From Paracoccus sp. C2R09 (lineage in GTDB: Bacteria; Pseudomonadota; Alphaproteobacteria; Rhodobacterales; Rhodobacteraceae): a stretch of DNA of 64,000 nucleotides. Where the stretch lies: NCBI RefSeq assembly GCF_018860625.1, contig NZ_JAHKQB010000017.1:124001-188000 (forward strand), given 5' to 3'. Shown here piece after piece: positions 10,107 through 19,437 of the stretch. The notes under the pieces are model-generated. The model had not been told where the DNA came from. It saw only the letters and a program-made list of their open reading frames with translations, and made no database searches. The position numbers were made by a program, and so were the translations under genes. The stretch's first letter is position 1, and every line of letters starts with the position of its first letter.

Positions 10107-11429
10107 TCAGCCTTTCAGCTTGTCCTTGTGCGGTGCCCAGATGCGCTTGTTGGTCAGATACAGAAGGCCCGACAGCACCATCAGGAACAGCACGGCCACA
10201 AGGCCCACCATCTTGCGGTCCATCATCTTCGGCTCGGCCGTCCACATCAGGAAGGCCGCGACATCGGTGGCCATCTGGTCGACCGTGGCCGGGGTGCCGT
10301 CCTCGTAGGTGACGCGGTCATCCGACAGGGGCGGGGCCATGCTGATCCAGCCGCCGGCAAATGCCGCGTTGCCATAGAGCAGCGTGCCCGCCTGTTCCTG
10401 CTGTTCGCCGGTATAGCCGGTCAGCACGGCGTGGATGTATTCCGGACCGCCGATACCGCGGAAGAACTGGTTCAGGCCGGTGCCGTAGGGGCCGTGGAAA
10501 CCCGCGCGCGCCTTGGCCATCAGCGACAGGTCCGGACCCATGCCCTGGCCGGTGACAGCCGGGAAGTGGTCGGTCGGCAGGCGGTCGCGTTCTTCCTGCG
10601 TGTCCTCGTCGAAGATCGGCAGCAGGTTCTGCGCATAGGCGCGGACCTGATCCTCGGGCAGGCCGGGGCCGCCATCGTCCGAGAGCGTGCGGATCGGCAC
10701 GAATTTCAGGCCGTGGCAGGCCGAGCAGACCTCGGTATAGATCTGCAGGCCGCGCTGAACCTGGAACTGGTCGAAGCTGCCGAACGGGCCTTCGAAGCTG
10801 TAATCGATATCCTCGATATGGCCCGCGCCGTGATCGCCGCCGCTGTCGTCCGCCCCGTGGCCTTCGCCCTGGGCTTCGTGCGATTCCTCGGCATGTGCCG
10901 CTTCTTCGCCCTCGACCTCGTCATGGGCGGCGGCTTCGGCAGTGTCCTCGGTCGCCTCGGTCTGGGCCGGGTCGGCCGCGACGTCTGCATCCTCCGGGGT
11001 GGCTTCACCCTCGGCCGCGGGGGCCTCGGCATCTTCGGGGGCTTCGGCTGCGGCTTCCTCGTTCGCGGATGCGCCGCCTTCGGCCGGGGTTGCGTCGGGC
11101 TGGGCAGCCGGTTCAGCCTCAGCCTCAGCCTCAGCCTCAGCCTCAGCCTCAGCCTCTGGTTCGGCTTCGGGTTCCGCGACTGCTTCGGCCTCGCCCTCGG
11201 GCTCGGCATCGGCGGTCGCCTCGGCTTCCGGCTCCTCCTCGGCCTCGGGGGCCGTGGGGGCCTCCTCGGCGGGGGCGGGGGCTGCGTCCGAAGTGGTCGC
11301 TTCGGTCGCCTCGACGGCATCGTTCGCCGGGGCGTCGGTGGTGGGCTGGGCGTCCTGCGCCCAGGCCATGCCGCCCGCATGGATCATCAGGGCCAGAGCG
11401 GCCGTGAGGGTCTTGGTTCTCAAGGTCAT
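10107..11429 (-). CDS. petC: Cytochrome c1 of the bc1 complex, with acidic N-terminal domain
   Basis: The membrane-anchored c-type cytochrome passes electrons from the Rieske protein to soluble or membrane cytochrome c. The 440-residue precursor has a signal peptide (residues 1-25, ending GGMAWAQ). An acidic Ala/Glu/Pro/Asp-rich segment follows at about 26-203, then the haem domain with CSACH at 235-239 and axial Met in WISMAPPL near 364. One C-terminal membrane anchor lies at about 405-425. The acidic segment is the hallmark of Paracoccus cytochrome c1. It contains a run of seven identical hexamers coding (Ala-Glu)n. The start at 11429 follows GGAGAACCGGA. Last gene of petABC (fbcFBC), ten bases after petB. 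Confidence 0.97.
   Translation of the reverse strand: MTLRTKTLTAALALMIHAGGMAWAQDAQPTTDAPANDAVEATEATTSDAAPAPAEEAPTAPEAEEEPEAEATADAEPEGEAEAVAEPEAEPEAEAEAEAEAEAEAEPAAQPDATPAEGGASANEEAAAEAPEDAEAPAAEGEATPEDADVAADPAQTEATEDTAEAAAHDEVEGEEAAHAEESHEAQGEGHGADDSGGDHGAGHIEDIDYSFEGPFGSFDQFQVQRGLQIYTEVCSACHGLKFVPIRTLSDDGGPGLPEDQVRAYAQNLLPIFDEDTQEERDRLPTDHFPAVTGQGMGPDLSLMAKARAGFHGPYGTGLNQFFRGIGGPEYIHAVLTGYTGEQQEQAGTLLYGNAAFAGGWISMAPPLSDDRVTYEDGTPATVDQMATDVAAFLMWTAEPKMMDRKMVGLVAVLFLMVLSGLLYLTNKRIWAPHKDKLKG
11115..11156 (-). repeat. Hexanucleotide microsatellite in petC
   Basis: Seven perfect tandem copies of the hexamer AGCCTC (plus-strand notation) lie inside petC and code an alternating Glu-Ala run. The flanks are degenerate versions of the same repeat. 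Gain or loss of a unit changes the acidic domain by two residues and keeps the frame. Confidence 0.97.
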
Positions 11430-11440
11430 TCCGGTTCTCC

Positions 11441-12763
11441 TCACTCGGCCTGTGTCGCCTTGGCGCCGTAATGCGCGTTGAAGTCTTCCTCGATCGTGTC
11501 CGGCATGGGGACCGGCTTCTCGATCACGCCCAGAAGCGGCAGGATCACGAGGAAATAGGCGAACCAGTAGGCGGCACCCGCCAGAGCGATATAGGGATAG
11601 ATCCCCTCGGCCGGCATGGCGCCCGCCCACATGAGGATCATGAAGTCCGCGGCCAGCATCCAGAACCACCACTTGAACTGCGGGCGATAGCGACCCGAGC
11701 GCACGCGAGAGGTGTCGAGCCAGGGGGCCAGCGCCATCACGAGGATCGCGCCGAACATCGCCAGCACGCCGAAGAACTTCGCATCGACGATGCCGAAGGA
11801 CAGGAAGCTGACCAGCTGCACCAGCCAGACATCGCCGTCGAAGGCGCGCAGGATGGCGTAGAAGGGCAGGAAGTACCATTCGGGCACGATGTGGGCGGGC
11901 GTCTGCAGGGCGTTCGCCTCGACATAGTTGTCGGGGTGGCCGAGATAGTTCGGCATGAAGCCGACCACCGCGAAGAACACCAGCAGCACGACGGCCAGCG
12001 CGAACAGGTCCTTGATCACGAAATAGGGCCAGAAGGGCAGGGTGTCCTTCTCGGCCTCGGCCTTGCTGCCGCGGCGCACCTCGACCCCGGTGGGGTTGTT
12101 GTTGCCGGTGGTGTGGAAGGCCCAGATATGGACGATCACCAGCCCCGCGATGATGAAGGGCAGCAGATAATGCAGCGAGAAGAAGCGGTTCAGCGTCGCG
12201 TTGCCGACGGCGGGTCCGCCCAGAAGCCAGGTCTGGATCGTCTCGCCCACGCCGGGGATCGCGCCGAAGAGGCCGGTGATCACGGTTGCGCCCCAGAAGG
12301 ACATCTGACCCCAAGGCAGCACATAGCCCATGAAGGCCGTGGCCATCATCAGCAGATAGATCAGCATGCCGATGATCCAGGTCACCTCTCGCGGGGCCTT
12401 GTAGCTGCCGTAATAGAGGTTGCGGAAGATGTGCATGTAGACCGCCACGAAGAACAGCGAGGCGCCGTTCGCGTGCAGGTATCGCAGCATGTAGCCGCCG
12501 TTCACGTTGCGCATGATATGTTCGACGCTGGCGAAGGCCAGGTCCACATGCGGCGTGTAATGCATGACCAGCACGATGCCGGTGATGATCTGCAGACCCA
12601 GGCAGAAGGTCAGCACGATGCCCCAGATCCACATCCAGTTCAGGTTCTTGGGCGTGGGGATCATCAATGTGTCGTAGAGGATGCCCGCCACCGGAAGACG
12701 GCGGTGCAGCCAGCGCTCGAAGCCCGATTTGGGCTCGTAATGGTCGTGCGGAATTCCGGCCAT
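11441..12763 (-). CDS. petB: Cytochrome b of the bc1 complex
   Basis: A 440-residue membrane protein with about eight helices that carries haems bL and bH and the two quinone sites. Visible landmarks are [20 protein letters not shown] with a haem-ligand histidine, the [20 protein letters not shown] block, and the quinol-site PEWY in [16 protein letters not shown]. The length suits alphaproteobacterial cytochrome b, which is longer than the mitochondrial form. GGAGGG precedes the ATG at 12763. It lies between petA and petC with 11-base gaps on both sides, so the three are one transcript. Confidence 0.98.
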   Translation of the reverse strand: MAGIPHDHYEPKSGFERWLHRRLPVAGILYDTLMIPTPKNLNWMWIWGIVLTFCLGLQIITGIVLVMHYTPHVDLAFASVEHIMRNVNGGYMLRYLHANGASLFFVAVYMHIFRNLYYGSYKAPREVTWIIGMLIYLLMMATAFMGYVLPWGQMSFWGATVITGLFGAIPGVGETIQTWLLGGPAVGNATLNRFFSLHYLLPFIIAGLVIVHIWAFHTTGNNNPTGVEVRRGSKAEAEKDTLPFWPYFVIKDLFALAVVLLVFFAVVGFMPNYLGHPDNYVEANALQTPAHIVPEWYFLPFYAILRAFDGDVWLVQLVSFLSFGIVDAKFFGVLAMFGAILVMALAPWLDTSRVRSGRYRPQFKWWFWMLAADFMILMWAGAMPAEGIYPYIALAGAAYWFAYFLVILPLLGVIEKPVPMPDTIEEDFNAHYGAKATQAE

Positions 12764-12774
12764 GAGAACCCTCC

Positions 12775-13338
12775 TCAGCCCAGCTGGATGGTGGTGTCGT
12801 CGATGAACGACGCCACGGGAATATGCATGTTCTGCGGCGCGGGGCCGCGACGGATGCGGCCCGCCGTGTCGTAATGGCTGCCGTGGCAGGGGCAGAACCA
12901 GCCGCCGAAATCGCCCGCGCCGTCACCGATGGGCACGCAGCCCAGATGGGTGCAGACGCCGATCTGGACCAGCCATTCGCCGGCCTCGTCCAGCGTGCGG
13001 TTCTCGTCGGTCGCGGCCTCGCCCGAGGCGATGTTGGGGTTCTGCGAATTCTGATCGACCAGCTGGTTCAGTTCGACCGCGCGGCCGGCCTCGATCTCCT
13101 CGGGGGTGCGGCGGCGGATGAAGACCGGCTTGCCAAGGAACAGCACCGTGATCTGCGATCCCGCCGAGACGCCGCTGACATCGACCTGGATCGAGGCCAG
13201 GGCCTGCACGTCGGCCGAGGGGTTCATCTGGTTCACGAGGGTCCAGGCGGCGGCACCTGCCGCCACGGTGCCTGCACCTGCGGTGGCGTAATAGAGGAAG
13301 TCCCTCCGGGTGCCTACGTGATCATCTGCGTGGGACAC
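12775..13338 (-). CDS. petA: Rieske iron-sulphur protein of the bc1 complex
   Basis: The 187-residue protein has a Tat-type N-terminus ([14 protein letters not shown]) that doubles as its membrane anchor. The two cluster-binding loops are CTHLGC and CPCHGS, giving the Cys/His pairs for a [2Fe-2S] centre. It takes an electron from ubiquinol at cytochrome b and carries it to cytochrome c1. First gene of petABC; the promoter must lie in the 157-base gap 13339-13495 behind radC, where I could not define it. Confidence 0.98.
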   Translation of the reverse strand: MSHADDHVGTRRDFLYYATAGAGTVAAGAAAWTLVNQMNPSADVQALASIQVDVSGVSAGSQITVLFLGKPVFIRRRTPEEIEAGRAVELNQLVDQNSQNPNIASGEAATDENRTLDEAGEWLVQIGVCTHLGCVPIGDGAGDFGGWFCPCHGSHYDTAGRIRRGPAPQNMHIPVASFIDDTTIQLG

Positions 13339-13495
13339 GGGTTATTCTCCAATTCGGGCCGAAGGGCCGGCCATACGAGGTTCCGGGCCGCGGATCGCGC
13401 AGCCTTCGCGCAGGCTTTTCTACCGATCAAATCCTTGTCAGTCCAGATGATAAGCCCGTGTGCACGCCGTCGGTGCGGCAGGACGGCCATAGCCG

Positions 13496-14260
13496 TCAGA
13501 GCAGACCTTCCGAACGGAAGCTGAGTTCGCGCGACTTGCCGATGATCAGGTGGTCGTGGATCGTGATGCCCATGCTGTCGGCGGCCTGCGCGATCTTCGC
13601 GGTCATCGTGATGTCCTGGTCCGAGGGCGTGGGATCGCCCGAGGGGTGGTTGTGGACCAGGATCAGCGCCGAGGCGTTCAGCTCGAGCGCGCGGCGGATG
13701 ATCTCGCGCGGGTAGACGGGGACGTGATCGACCGTGCCCCGCGCCTGCTCCTCGTCGGCCACGAGGACGTTCTTGCGGTCGAGATAGAGGACGCGGAACT
13801 GCTCGACCTCGCGATGGGCCATCGCGGTGTGGCAGTAGTCCAGAAGCGCCTCCCAGCTGGACAGAAGGGGGCGGTTGATCACCTTGGCGCGGGCAAGGCG
13901 TTGGGCCGCGGCCTCGACGATCTTCAGTTCGGTGACCACGGCGGGGCCCACCCCGTTCAGCGCCGTCAGCCGCGCGGGCGGGGCCGAGAGGACGCGGTTG
14001 AAATCGCCGAAGGTCTCGATCAGGCGGCGGGCCAGCGGCTTGACGTCCTGGCGCGGAATGGCGCGGAACAGGACCAGCTCCAGCAGCTCGTAATCGGGCA
14101 TGGCCTGTGCGCCGCCCTGCATGAAGCGGTCGCGCAGCCGGGCGCGGTGATCTGCAAGATAGCTGGGCGTGCCCTTCGCGGGTCTGACCCCCGCCACGTC
14201 GTCCGCGGCAGGGCTGAAAAGCGGCATGGGCATTTCGCCAAAGGCACGATTCGGGTCCAT
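13496..14260 (-). CDS. radC: RadC family protein (JAMM/MPN domain)
   Basis: The 254-residue protein has an N-terminal helix-hairpin-helix region (residues about 85-110, LTALNGVGPAVVTEL). Its C-terminal RadC/JAB1 domain has the metal site HNHPSGDPTPSDQD. Despite the name, a repair role for RadC is doubtful; the fold is that of a zinc metallopeptidase or nuclease-like protein of unsettled function. The ATG at 14260 lies within a perfect ten-base inverted repeat and has no clear Shine-Dalgarno sequence. ATGs at 14233 and 14227 are alternatives. It sits between dnaJ and petA, all on the same strand. Confidence 0.9.
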   Translation of the reverse strand: MDPNRAFGEMPMPLFSPAADDVAGVRPAKGTPSYLADHRARLRDRFMQGGAQAMPDYELLELVLFRAIPRQDVKPLARRLIETFGDFNRVLSAPPARLTALNGVGPAVVTELKIVEAAAQRLARAKVINRPLLSSWEALLDYCHTAMAHREVEQFRVLYLDRKNVLVADEEQARGTVDHVPVYPREIIRRALELNASALILVHNHPSGDPTPSDQDITMTAKIAQAADSMGITIHDHLIIGKSRELSFRSEGLL

Positions 14261-14278
14261 GCGTCGAACATGGACCCG
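14252..14278. repeat. Perfect inverted repeat over the radC start codon
   Basis: CGGGTCCATG at 14252-14261 and CATGGACCCG at 14269-14278 are exact reverse complements separated by seven bases. The radC start codon at 14258-14260 is inside one arm. In mRNA it would form a ten-base-pair hairpin around the start; in DNA it has operator-like symmetry. Confidence 0.85.
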
Positions 14279-14298
14279 TCGTGCTTAAGGAAGGGTTA

Positions 14299-14312
14299 AC
14301 CCGCTAGCGGGT
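14299..14312 (-). terminator. Short hairpin containing the dnaJ stop codon
   Basis: A 14-base perfect palindrome (ACCCGCTAGCGGGT) covers the dnaJ stop. It can fold as a five-base-pair stem with CTAG as loop and is followed on the minus strand by TAACCCTTCCTT. It is a weak candidate terminator; the stem is short and the T run is interrupted. Confidence 0.4.
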
Positions 14313-15467
14313 CATCCCCTCCCAGAAGGTCTTCACCTTGTCGAAGAAGCTGTCGGATTGCGGGCTGTTGTCGGCCTTCTCGGCCTCGAACTCGCGCAGC
14401 AATTCGCGCTGACGGGTGGTCAGGTTCACGGGCGTCTCGACCGACAGCTCGATCAGCATGTCGCCCAGATCGCCGCCGGCGCCGGGACCGTGCCGCAGGG
14501 GCGGCATGCCCTTGCCGCGCAGGCGCATCTGGCGGCCCGTCTGGCTTCCGGCCGGAACCTTGACCCGCGCACGACCGCCGTCGATCGTCGGCACCTCGAC
14601 CTCGCCGCCCAGCGCCGCGGTCGCCATGCTGACAGGAACCTGGCAGGCCAGCATCCGTCCGTCACGGATGAAGATCGCGTGTTCGGCCACCTCGATGAAG
14701 ATGTAGAGATCGCCCGTCGGACCGCCGCGCAGCCCGGCCTCGCCCTCGCCTGCAAGGCGGATGCGGGTGCCGGTCTCGACGCCTGCCGGGATGTTGACTG
14801 ACAGCGTGCGGTCGCGTTCGACCCGGCCTGCACCATGGCAGGATTTGCAGGGATTCTTGACGATCTGGCCCTGTCCGCCGCAGGTGGGGCAGGTGCGCTC
14901 GATGGTGAAGAAGCCCTGCTGCGCACGGACCTTGCCCATGCCTGCACAGGTCGGACAGCCGGTCGGCTCGGTCGAGCCCTCGGCGCCGGTGCCGTCGCAT
15001 TCCTCGCAGGCGACCGAGCTGCGGACCGTGATGGTCTTCTGGATGCCCTCGTAGGCTTCCTCCAGCGTCACGCTGAGATTGTAGCGCAGATCCTGTCCGC
15101 GCTGCGCGCGCGAACGCCCGCCACCGCCGCCGCGACGGCCCATCATGTCCCCGAAGAGGTCCTCGAACACGTCCGAGAATGCCGCACCGAAATCGCCCGG
15201 ATGGCCGCCTGCACGTCCGCCGCCGAAACCGCCGCCGCCGCCTTCGAAGGCCGCGTGGCCGAAGCGGTCATAGGCCGATTTCTTCTGGTCGTCCTTGAGG
15301 CATTCATAGGCCTCGTTGACTTCCTTGAACCGCGATTCGGCCGTCGCATCGTCCTTGTTGCGATCCGGGTGCAGTTCCTTAGCCTTGCCGCGATAGGCCT
15401 TCTTGATTTCGTCGGCCGAGGCCCCGCGGCTGACCCCGAGCACCTCGTAATAGCAACGCTTGCTCAT
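14304..15467 (-). CDS. dnaJ: Co-chaperone DnaJ
   Basis: The 387-residue type I J-protein has its parts in the usual order. The J domain carries HPD in KELHPDRNK, then comes a Gly/Phe-rich linker ([13 protein letters not shown]). Next are four zinc-binding CxxCxGxG repeats ([32 protein letters not shown]) and the C-terminal substrate domain. It delivers unfolded clients to DnaK and stimulates its ATPase. Located 84 bases after dnaK on the same strand, with a GC-rich hairpin between them that may lower its dose. AGGACGAC precedes the start. Confidence 0.98.
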   Translation of the reverse strand: MSKRCYYEVLGVSRGASADEIKKAYRGKAKELHPDRNKDDATAESRFKEVNEAYECLKDDQKKSAYDRFGHAAFEGGGGGFGGGRAGGHPGDFGAAFSDVFEDLFGDMMGRRGGGGGRSRAQRGQDLRYNLSVTLEEAYEGIQKTITVRSSVACEECDGTGAEGSTEPTGCPTCAGMGKVRAQQGFFTIERTCPTCGGQGQIVKNPCKSCHGAGRVERDRTLSVNIPAGVETGTRIRLAGEGEAGLRGGPTGDLYIFIEVAEHAIFIRDGRMLACQVPVSMATAALGGEVEVPTIDGGRARVKVPAGSQTGRQMRLRGKGMPPLRHGPGAGGDLGDMLIELSVETPVNLTTRQRELLREFEAEKADNSPQSDSFFDKVKTFWEGMTR

Positions 15468-15499
15468 GTGTCGTCCTGTTCTGGTTGACCCAAAGAAGT

Positions 15500-15531
15500 G
15501 GGCCGGCCCGGCTGGCTGCGCGGACCGGCCC
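15500..15531 (-). terminator. GC-rich hairpin between dnaK and dnaJ
   Basis: GGGCCGG (15500-15506) and CCGGCCC (15525-15531) are exact complements, with further internal pairing possible. The T run after it on the minus strand is poor (ACTTCTTTGG). It is best read as a leaky attenuator or mRNA processing/stability hairpin that sets the dnaK to dnaJ ratio. Confidence 0.5.
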
Positions 15532-15551
15532 GTTTCGGGTGGCGGCCGCTA

Positions 15552-17471
15552 TCAGCCGCGCTTCTGATCGTCTTCGCCCAGATCCTCGAAATCGGCGTCG
15601 ACGATGTCGTCATCGGCCGAACGGGGCCCGTCCTCGGCATCGCCGCCCGCGGTCTCGCCTTCGGACTGCTGCGACTTGTAGATCGCCTCGCCCAGCTTCA
15701 TGGACGCGTCCATGACGTTCTGGATGCCGGCGCGGATCTTGCCCGCATCTTCCGACTTCAGCGATTCCTCCAGCGCGCCGACGGCCAGCTCGATCGCCTC
15801 GATGGTCGAGCTGTCGACCTTGTCGCCATGCTCTTCCAGCGACTTGCGCGTGCTGTGGATGAGGCTCTCGGCCTGGTTGGTGGCCTCGACCAGATCGCGA
15901 CGGTTCTTGTCGGCCTCGGCATTCGCCTCGGCGTCGGAAACCATGCGCTGGATCTCCTCGTCGGTCAGACCGCCCGAAGCCTGGATCGTGATCTTCTGCT
16001 CCTTGCCGGTGCCCTTGTCCTTGGCGGAAACCGACACGATGCCGTTGGCATCGATGTCGAAGGTCACCTCGATCTGGGGCATGCCGCGCGGTGCGGGCGG
16101 GATGTTCTCCAGGTTGAACTGGCCCAGCATCTTGTTGTCGGCAGCCATCTCGCGCTCACCCTGGAAGACCCGGATGGTGACGGCGTTCTGGTTGTCCTCG
16201 GCGGTCGAGAAGATCTGCGACTTCTTGGTCGGGATCGTCGTGTTGCGGTCGATCAGGCGGGTGAACACGCCACCCAGGGTCTCGATGCCCAGGGACAGCG
16301 GGGTCACGTCCAGAAGAACCACGTCCTTGACGTCGCCCTGCAGGACGCCTGCCTGGATGGCTGCGCCCAGTGCCACGACCTCGTCGGGGTTCACGCCCTT
16401 GTGGGGTTCCTTGCCGAAGAACTCGGTCACTTCGGCCACGACCTTGGGCATGCGGGTCATGCCGCCGACCAGAACGACCTCGTCGATGTCGCCCTTGGCG
16501 CAGCCGGCATCCTTCAGGGCGTCCTGAACCGGCTTCATGGTGCGCTTGATCAGGTCGGCCACGATGCTTTCCAGCTTCGCCCGGGTCAGCTTCATGACCA
16601 TGTGCAGCGGCTGACCGTTCGAGCCCATGCTGATAAAGGGCTGGTTGATCTCGGTCTGGCTGCTGCTGGACAGTTCGATCTTGGCCTTCTCGGCGGCTTC
16701 CTTCAGGCGCTGAAGGGCCATCTTGTCCGAGGTCAGATCGACGCCATGCTCTTTCTTGAACTCTTCCGCGAGGTAGTTGACGATGCGCATGTCGAAGTCC
16801 TCGCCGCCGAGGAACGTGTCCCCGTTGGTCGATTTCACTTCGAACAGACCGTCGTCGATCTCGAGGATGGTGATGTCGAAGGTCCCGCCGCCGAGGTCGT
16901 AGACCGCGATCGTCTTGGTGTCCTTCTTGTCCAGACCGTAGGCCAGCGCGGCTGCGGTCGGCTCGTTGATGATGCGCAGGACTTCGAGGCCCGCGATCTT
17001 GCCCGCATCCTTGGTGGCCTGGCGCTGTGCGTCGTTGAAATAGGCGGGGACGGTGATGACGGCCTGCGTCACTTCCTCACCCAGGTAGGATTCGGCGGTT
17101 TCCTTCATCTTCTGAAGGATCATCGCGCTGACCTGAGCGGGGGAATAGTTCTCTTCGCGGACCTGGACCCATGCGTCGCCATTGCCGCCGTCGACAATGG
17201 AATAGGGAACCAGCTTCTTGTCCTTCTCGACGGCCTCGTCGCCGATGCGACGGCCGATCAGGCGCTTGACCGCGAAAACGGTATTGGTGGGGTTGGTGAC
17301 AGCCTGGCGCTTGGCGGGCTGACCGACCAGACGCTCGTTTTCCGCGAAGCCCACGATCGAGGGCGTCGTGCGTGCGCCTTCGCTGTTCTCGATGACCTTC
17401 GGCTGGCTGCCATCCATGATCGCAACACAGCTGTTGGTGGTGCCGAGGTCGATGCCGATGACTTTGGACAT
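15552..17471 (-). CDS. dnaK: Chaperone DnaK (Hsp70)
   Basis: A 639-residue Hsp70. The ATPase domain has the phosphate-binding [17 protein letters not shown] at the N-terminus, [17 protein letters not shown] near residue 195 and [11 protein letters not shown] near 335. The substrate domain and the acidic tail (ending in Asp/Glu-rich residues) follow. The length is standard. The ATG at 17471 was chosen because the protein must begin [10 protein letters not shown]; the frame stays open for 53 more codons upstream, but these cover the promoter. An RpoH-type promoter lies about 115 bases upstream. Confidence 0.98.
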   Translation of the reverse strand: MSKVIGIDLGTTNSCVAIMDGSQPKVIENSEGARTTPSIVGFAENERLVGQPAKRQAVTNPTNTVFAVKRLIGRRIGDEAVEKDKKLVPYSIVDGGNGDAWVQVREENYSPAQVSAMILQKMKETAESYLGEEVTQAVITVPAYFNDAQRQATKDAGKIAGLEVLRIINEPTAAALAYGLDKKDTKTIAVYDLGGGTFDITILEIDDGLFEVKSTNGDTFLGGEDFDMRIVNYLAEEFKKEHGVDLTSDKMALQRLKEAAEKAKIELSSSSQTEINQPFISMGSNGQPLHMVMKLTRAKLESIVADLIKRTMKPVQDALKDAGCAKGDIDEVVLVGGMTRMPKVVAEVTEFFGKEPHKGVNPDEVVALGAAIQAGVLQGDVKDVVLLDVTPLSLGIETLGGVFTRLIDRNTTIPTKKSQIFSTAEDNQNAVTIRVFQGEREMAADNKMLGQFNLENIPPAPRGMPQIEVTFDIDANGIVSVSAKDKGTGKEQKITIQASGGLTDEEIQRMVSDAEANAEADKNRRDLVEATNQAESLIHSTRKSLEEHGDKVDSSTIEAIELAVGALEESLKSEDAGKIRAGIQNVMDASMKLGEAIYKSQQSEGETAGGDAEDGPRSADDDIVDADFEDLGEDDQKRG

Positions 17472-17586
17472 GTTTCGTCTAACCTTTCTTGCGGCGATTT
17501 CGGGGGCTCCGGGTCCGTTTTGGCCCCCGCAGCCCGATCCCATGCTCGAAAATTCGCCCGGAACCTCCGGACGGCTTCGGGGGTGT

Positions 17587-17614
17587 ATATAGGGATGCAA
17601 TTCGGCCCCGCAAG
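17587..17614 (-). promoter_or_regulatory. Heat-shock (RpoH/sigma-32) promoter of dnaKJ
   Basis: On the minus strand, CTTG (17611-17614) is followed after exactly 17 bases by CCTATAT (17587-17593). This matches the alphaproteobacterial RpoH consensus CTTG-N17/18-CYTATNT. Transcription would begin near 17580, about 110 bases before the dnaK start. No CIRCE inverted repeat is seen, so control is by RpoH rather than HrcA. Confidence 0.85.
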
Positions 17615-17628
17615 CACTCCGATGGGGC

Positions 17629-17656
17629 AAAAAACGCCGATATCGGGGCGTTTTTC
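17629..17656 (-). terminator. Rho-independent terminator after the export permease
   Basis: AAAAACGCC (17630-17638) pairs perfectly with GGCGTTTTT (17647-17655) around an eight-base loop. The minus-strand transcript of the permease gene would end in a T run. It sits 15 bases before the dnaK -35 element and insulates dnaK from upstream transcription. The A/T tracts on both sides make it potentially bidirectional. Confidence 0.88.
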
Positions 17657-17666
17657 GCCGATATCC

Positions 17667-18488
17667 TCAGCGTGCGGCGCCCCAGCTGAGCGATTCGTAC
17701 TTGCGGGTGGCGAAGTTGATCAGCAGCCCGACCATGAAGACGGCGATGCAGACATAGACCGGATAGATCAGGCTGGTGCGCAACGGGGTATAGTTGATGA
17801 ACATGAACCCCCGCGTCTGGTCGATCAGGTGGAACAGCGGGTTCCACGAGAACCACGGAAGCAGGAATCCCGGCATGGCGTTCGCCAGGAACATCTTGCC
17901 CGAAGCCATCATGTTCACCCGCATGTAAAGCGCGCTGACCGTGGTCGCCGCGCCGGGCGCCCAGGGGCGGATGCCCAGCAGCACGAGGCCCACGGCGCAT
18001 CCGCAGGCCCAGGAAAGACCGAACATCGCGAAGAGAGGGACGGGCTGATGGATCGTATAGGGCTGAAAGAAGATGTAGTAGCAGACGAGGATGACCACGA
18101 GGCTGAACACCTGCTGATAGAGGCAGGAAAGCGCCGCGCCCGCGATCAGGACGGCGGCGTTCAGCGGCTCGTGCTTGGTCAGGGCCGAGGATATCGAATG
18201 GCTGCCGGATATCGCCCCGACCGCCTTGATGTGGACGAGATACACGAAGATGCCCGACATGATGTAAAGCAGGAAATCGCCGCGCACGGGCGAAGTCTTG
18301 ATCCCGATCAGCGTGAAGATCGTCAGGAATACCACGACGAAGAGCGATGCCTGGACCACCTCCATCAACAGCCCGATGATCGGATTCCGATGCGCACTGC
18401 GGATGTTGTAGACCGTCTGGTGATAGATCAGCGCAAGGGTCGCGGCGGTGGCCTCGAACATGTTCCGTGTCCGGCGCTGCTGGAACAT
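17667..18488 (-). CDS. ABC-2 type polysaccharide export permease (KpsM/Wzm-like)
   Basis: The 273-residue protein has about six membrane segments in the ABC-2 pattern, with the N-terminal RNPIIGLLMEVVQASLFVVV block. The C-terminal part (SWNPLFHLIDQTRGFMF, then an aromatic-rich PLRTSLIYPVYVCIAVF helix) is typical of capsule and O-antigen exporters. It would move a lipid-linked glycan across the inner membrane with an ATPase partner (KpsT/Wzt), but none is encoded in the window. The ATG at 18488 follows GGAGGAGAAGACC; a longer frame upstream lacks such a site. Divergent from cysQ. Confidence 0.82.
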   Translation of the reverse strand: MFQQRRTRNMFEATAATLALIYHQTVYNIRSAHRNPIIGLLMEVVQASLFVVVFLTIFTLIGIKTSPVRGDFLLYIMSGIFVYLVHIKAVGAISGSHSISSALTKHEPLNAAVLIAGAALSCLYQQVFSLVVILVCYYIFFQPYTIHQPVPLFAMFGLSWACGCAVGLVLLGIRPWAPGAATTVSALYMRVNMMASGKMFLANAMPGFLLPWFSWNPLFHLIDQTRGFMFINYTPLRTSLIYPVYVCIAVFMVGLLINFATRKYESLSWGAAR

Positions 18489-18539
18489 GGTCTTCTCCTC
18501 CGCTCGGCGTCGGGCAACTGCAACACCCGGGCCCGCTTC

Positions 18540-18556
18540 GCAAGCGCGACGCTTGC
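18540..18556. repeat. Inverted repeat between the export permease and cysQ
   Basis: GCAAGCG (18540-18546) and CGCTTGC (18550-18556) are exact reverse complements with a three-base centre, in the 148-base gap between two divergent genes. It could be a regulator site or a small hairpin; nothing in the sequence decides this. Confidence 0.5.
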
Positions 18557-18636
18557 CGTCGTCCCCTATGGGCATCATAAGTTTCCGCAACGCATCGCAC
18601 AATGCGGCCTGCAGGCATGACGGGAAAGGATAATAC

Positions 18637-19434
18637 ATGCAATTCGATCGACTGACGTCCGAAATGCGCCGATTGGCCCTCCGGGCGGGCGAAAGGATCA
18701 TGGAGATCTACGAGGCCGACGATTTCGAGACCCGTTCGAAATCCGACGATTCGCCCGTGACCGCCGCGGACGAGGCCGCCGACGCGCTGATCTCGGAAGG
18801 GTTGCGCGCGGCGTTTCCCGACATCCCGCTGGTGACCGAGGAGCAGGCCGAGACGCATGCCCAGACGCTGGACACCTTCCTGATCGTCGATCCGCTGGAC
18901 GGCACCAAGGAGTTCATCAAGCGCCGCGGCGATTTCACCGTCAACATCGCCTATGTCGAGAAGGGCGTGCCGGTTCGGGGCGTCGTCTATGCCCCTGCCA
19001 AGGGAAGGCTGTTCTACACCACGGCGGATGGCCGCTCGGTCGAGGAGACGGGCCCCTTCGGCGATCAGCCCGGTGCGACCAGGTCCATCGGCGTCCATGC
19101 CACGCCCGACAATCGCGCGCTGATGGTCGTGGCCTCGAAATCGCATCGCGACGAGGCGACCGACGCCTATATCGCGAAATACGGCGTCAAGGACATGACC
19201 AGCGCGGGCAGCTCGCTCAAGTTCTGCCTGGTGGCCACCGGCGAGGCCGATCTCTATCCGCGGCTGGGCCGGACGATGGAATGGGACACGGCGGCAGGTG
19301 ATGCGGTGCTGCGCGGTGCCGGCGGCGAGGTCGTGCGCTTCGACGACCACACCTCGCTGAGCTATGGCAAGGACGGTTTCGAGAACCCGTTCTTCATCGC
19401 CTATGCGCCGGGCGTCCTGCTGGTGAAGGCGTAA
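18637..19434 (+). CDS. cysQ: 3'(2'),5'-bisphosphate nucleotidase CysQ
   Basis: A 265-residue member of the inositol monophosphatase fold. The metal-binding motifs are visible: EEQAE for the first acidic site, DPLDGTKEF for the central DPxDGT motif, and WDTAAGDAVL near the C-terminus. CysQ removes the 3'-phosphate from PAP, the by-product of PAPS-dependent sulfation, and so relieves inhibition of sulfotransferases. That fits the sulfotransferase encoded in the same block at 26168. AAAGGAT lies just before the ATG. It is followed three bases later by kdsB. Confidence 0.92.
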   Translation: MQFDRLTSEMRRLALRAGERIMEIYEADDFETRSKSDDSPVTAADEAADALISEGLRAAFPDIPLVTEEQAETHAQTLDTFLIVDPLDGTKEFIKRRGDFTVNIAYVEKGVPVRGVVYAPAKGRLFYTTADGRSVEETGPFGDQPGATRSIGVHATPDNRALMVVASKSHRDEATDAYIAKYGVKDMTSAGSSLKFCLVATGEADLYPRLGRTMEWDTAAGDAVLRGAGGEVVRFDDHTSLSYGKDGFENPFFIAYAPGVLLVKA

Positions 19435-19437
19435 GCC

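Noticed and set aside
10942..11481. Serine/alanine-rich plus-strand frame opposite the petC acidic domain
   Set aside because: It is the mirror of the hexamer repeat in petC and has no start context or homology signal.
11430..12926. A long 5' extension of petC across petB giving a 939-residue protein
   Set aside because: The extension is in a different frame from petB and reads as nonsense; cytochrome c1 needs its signal peptide, which begins at 11429 with a ribosome site.
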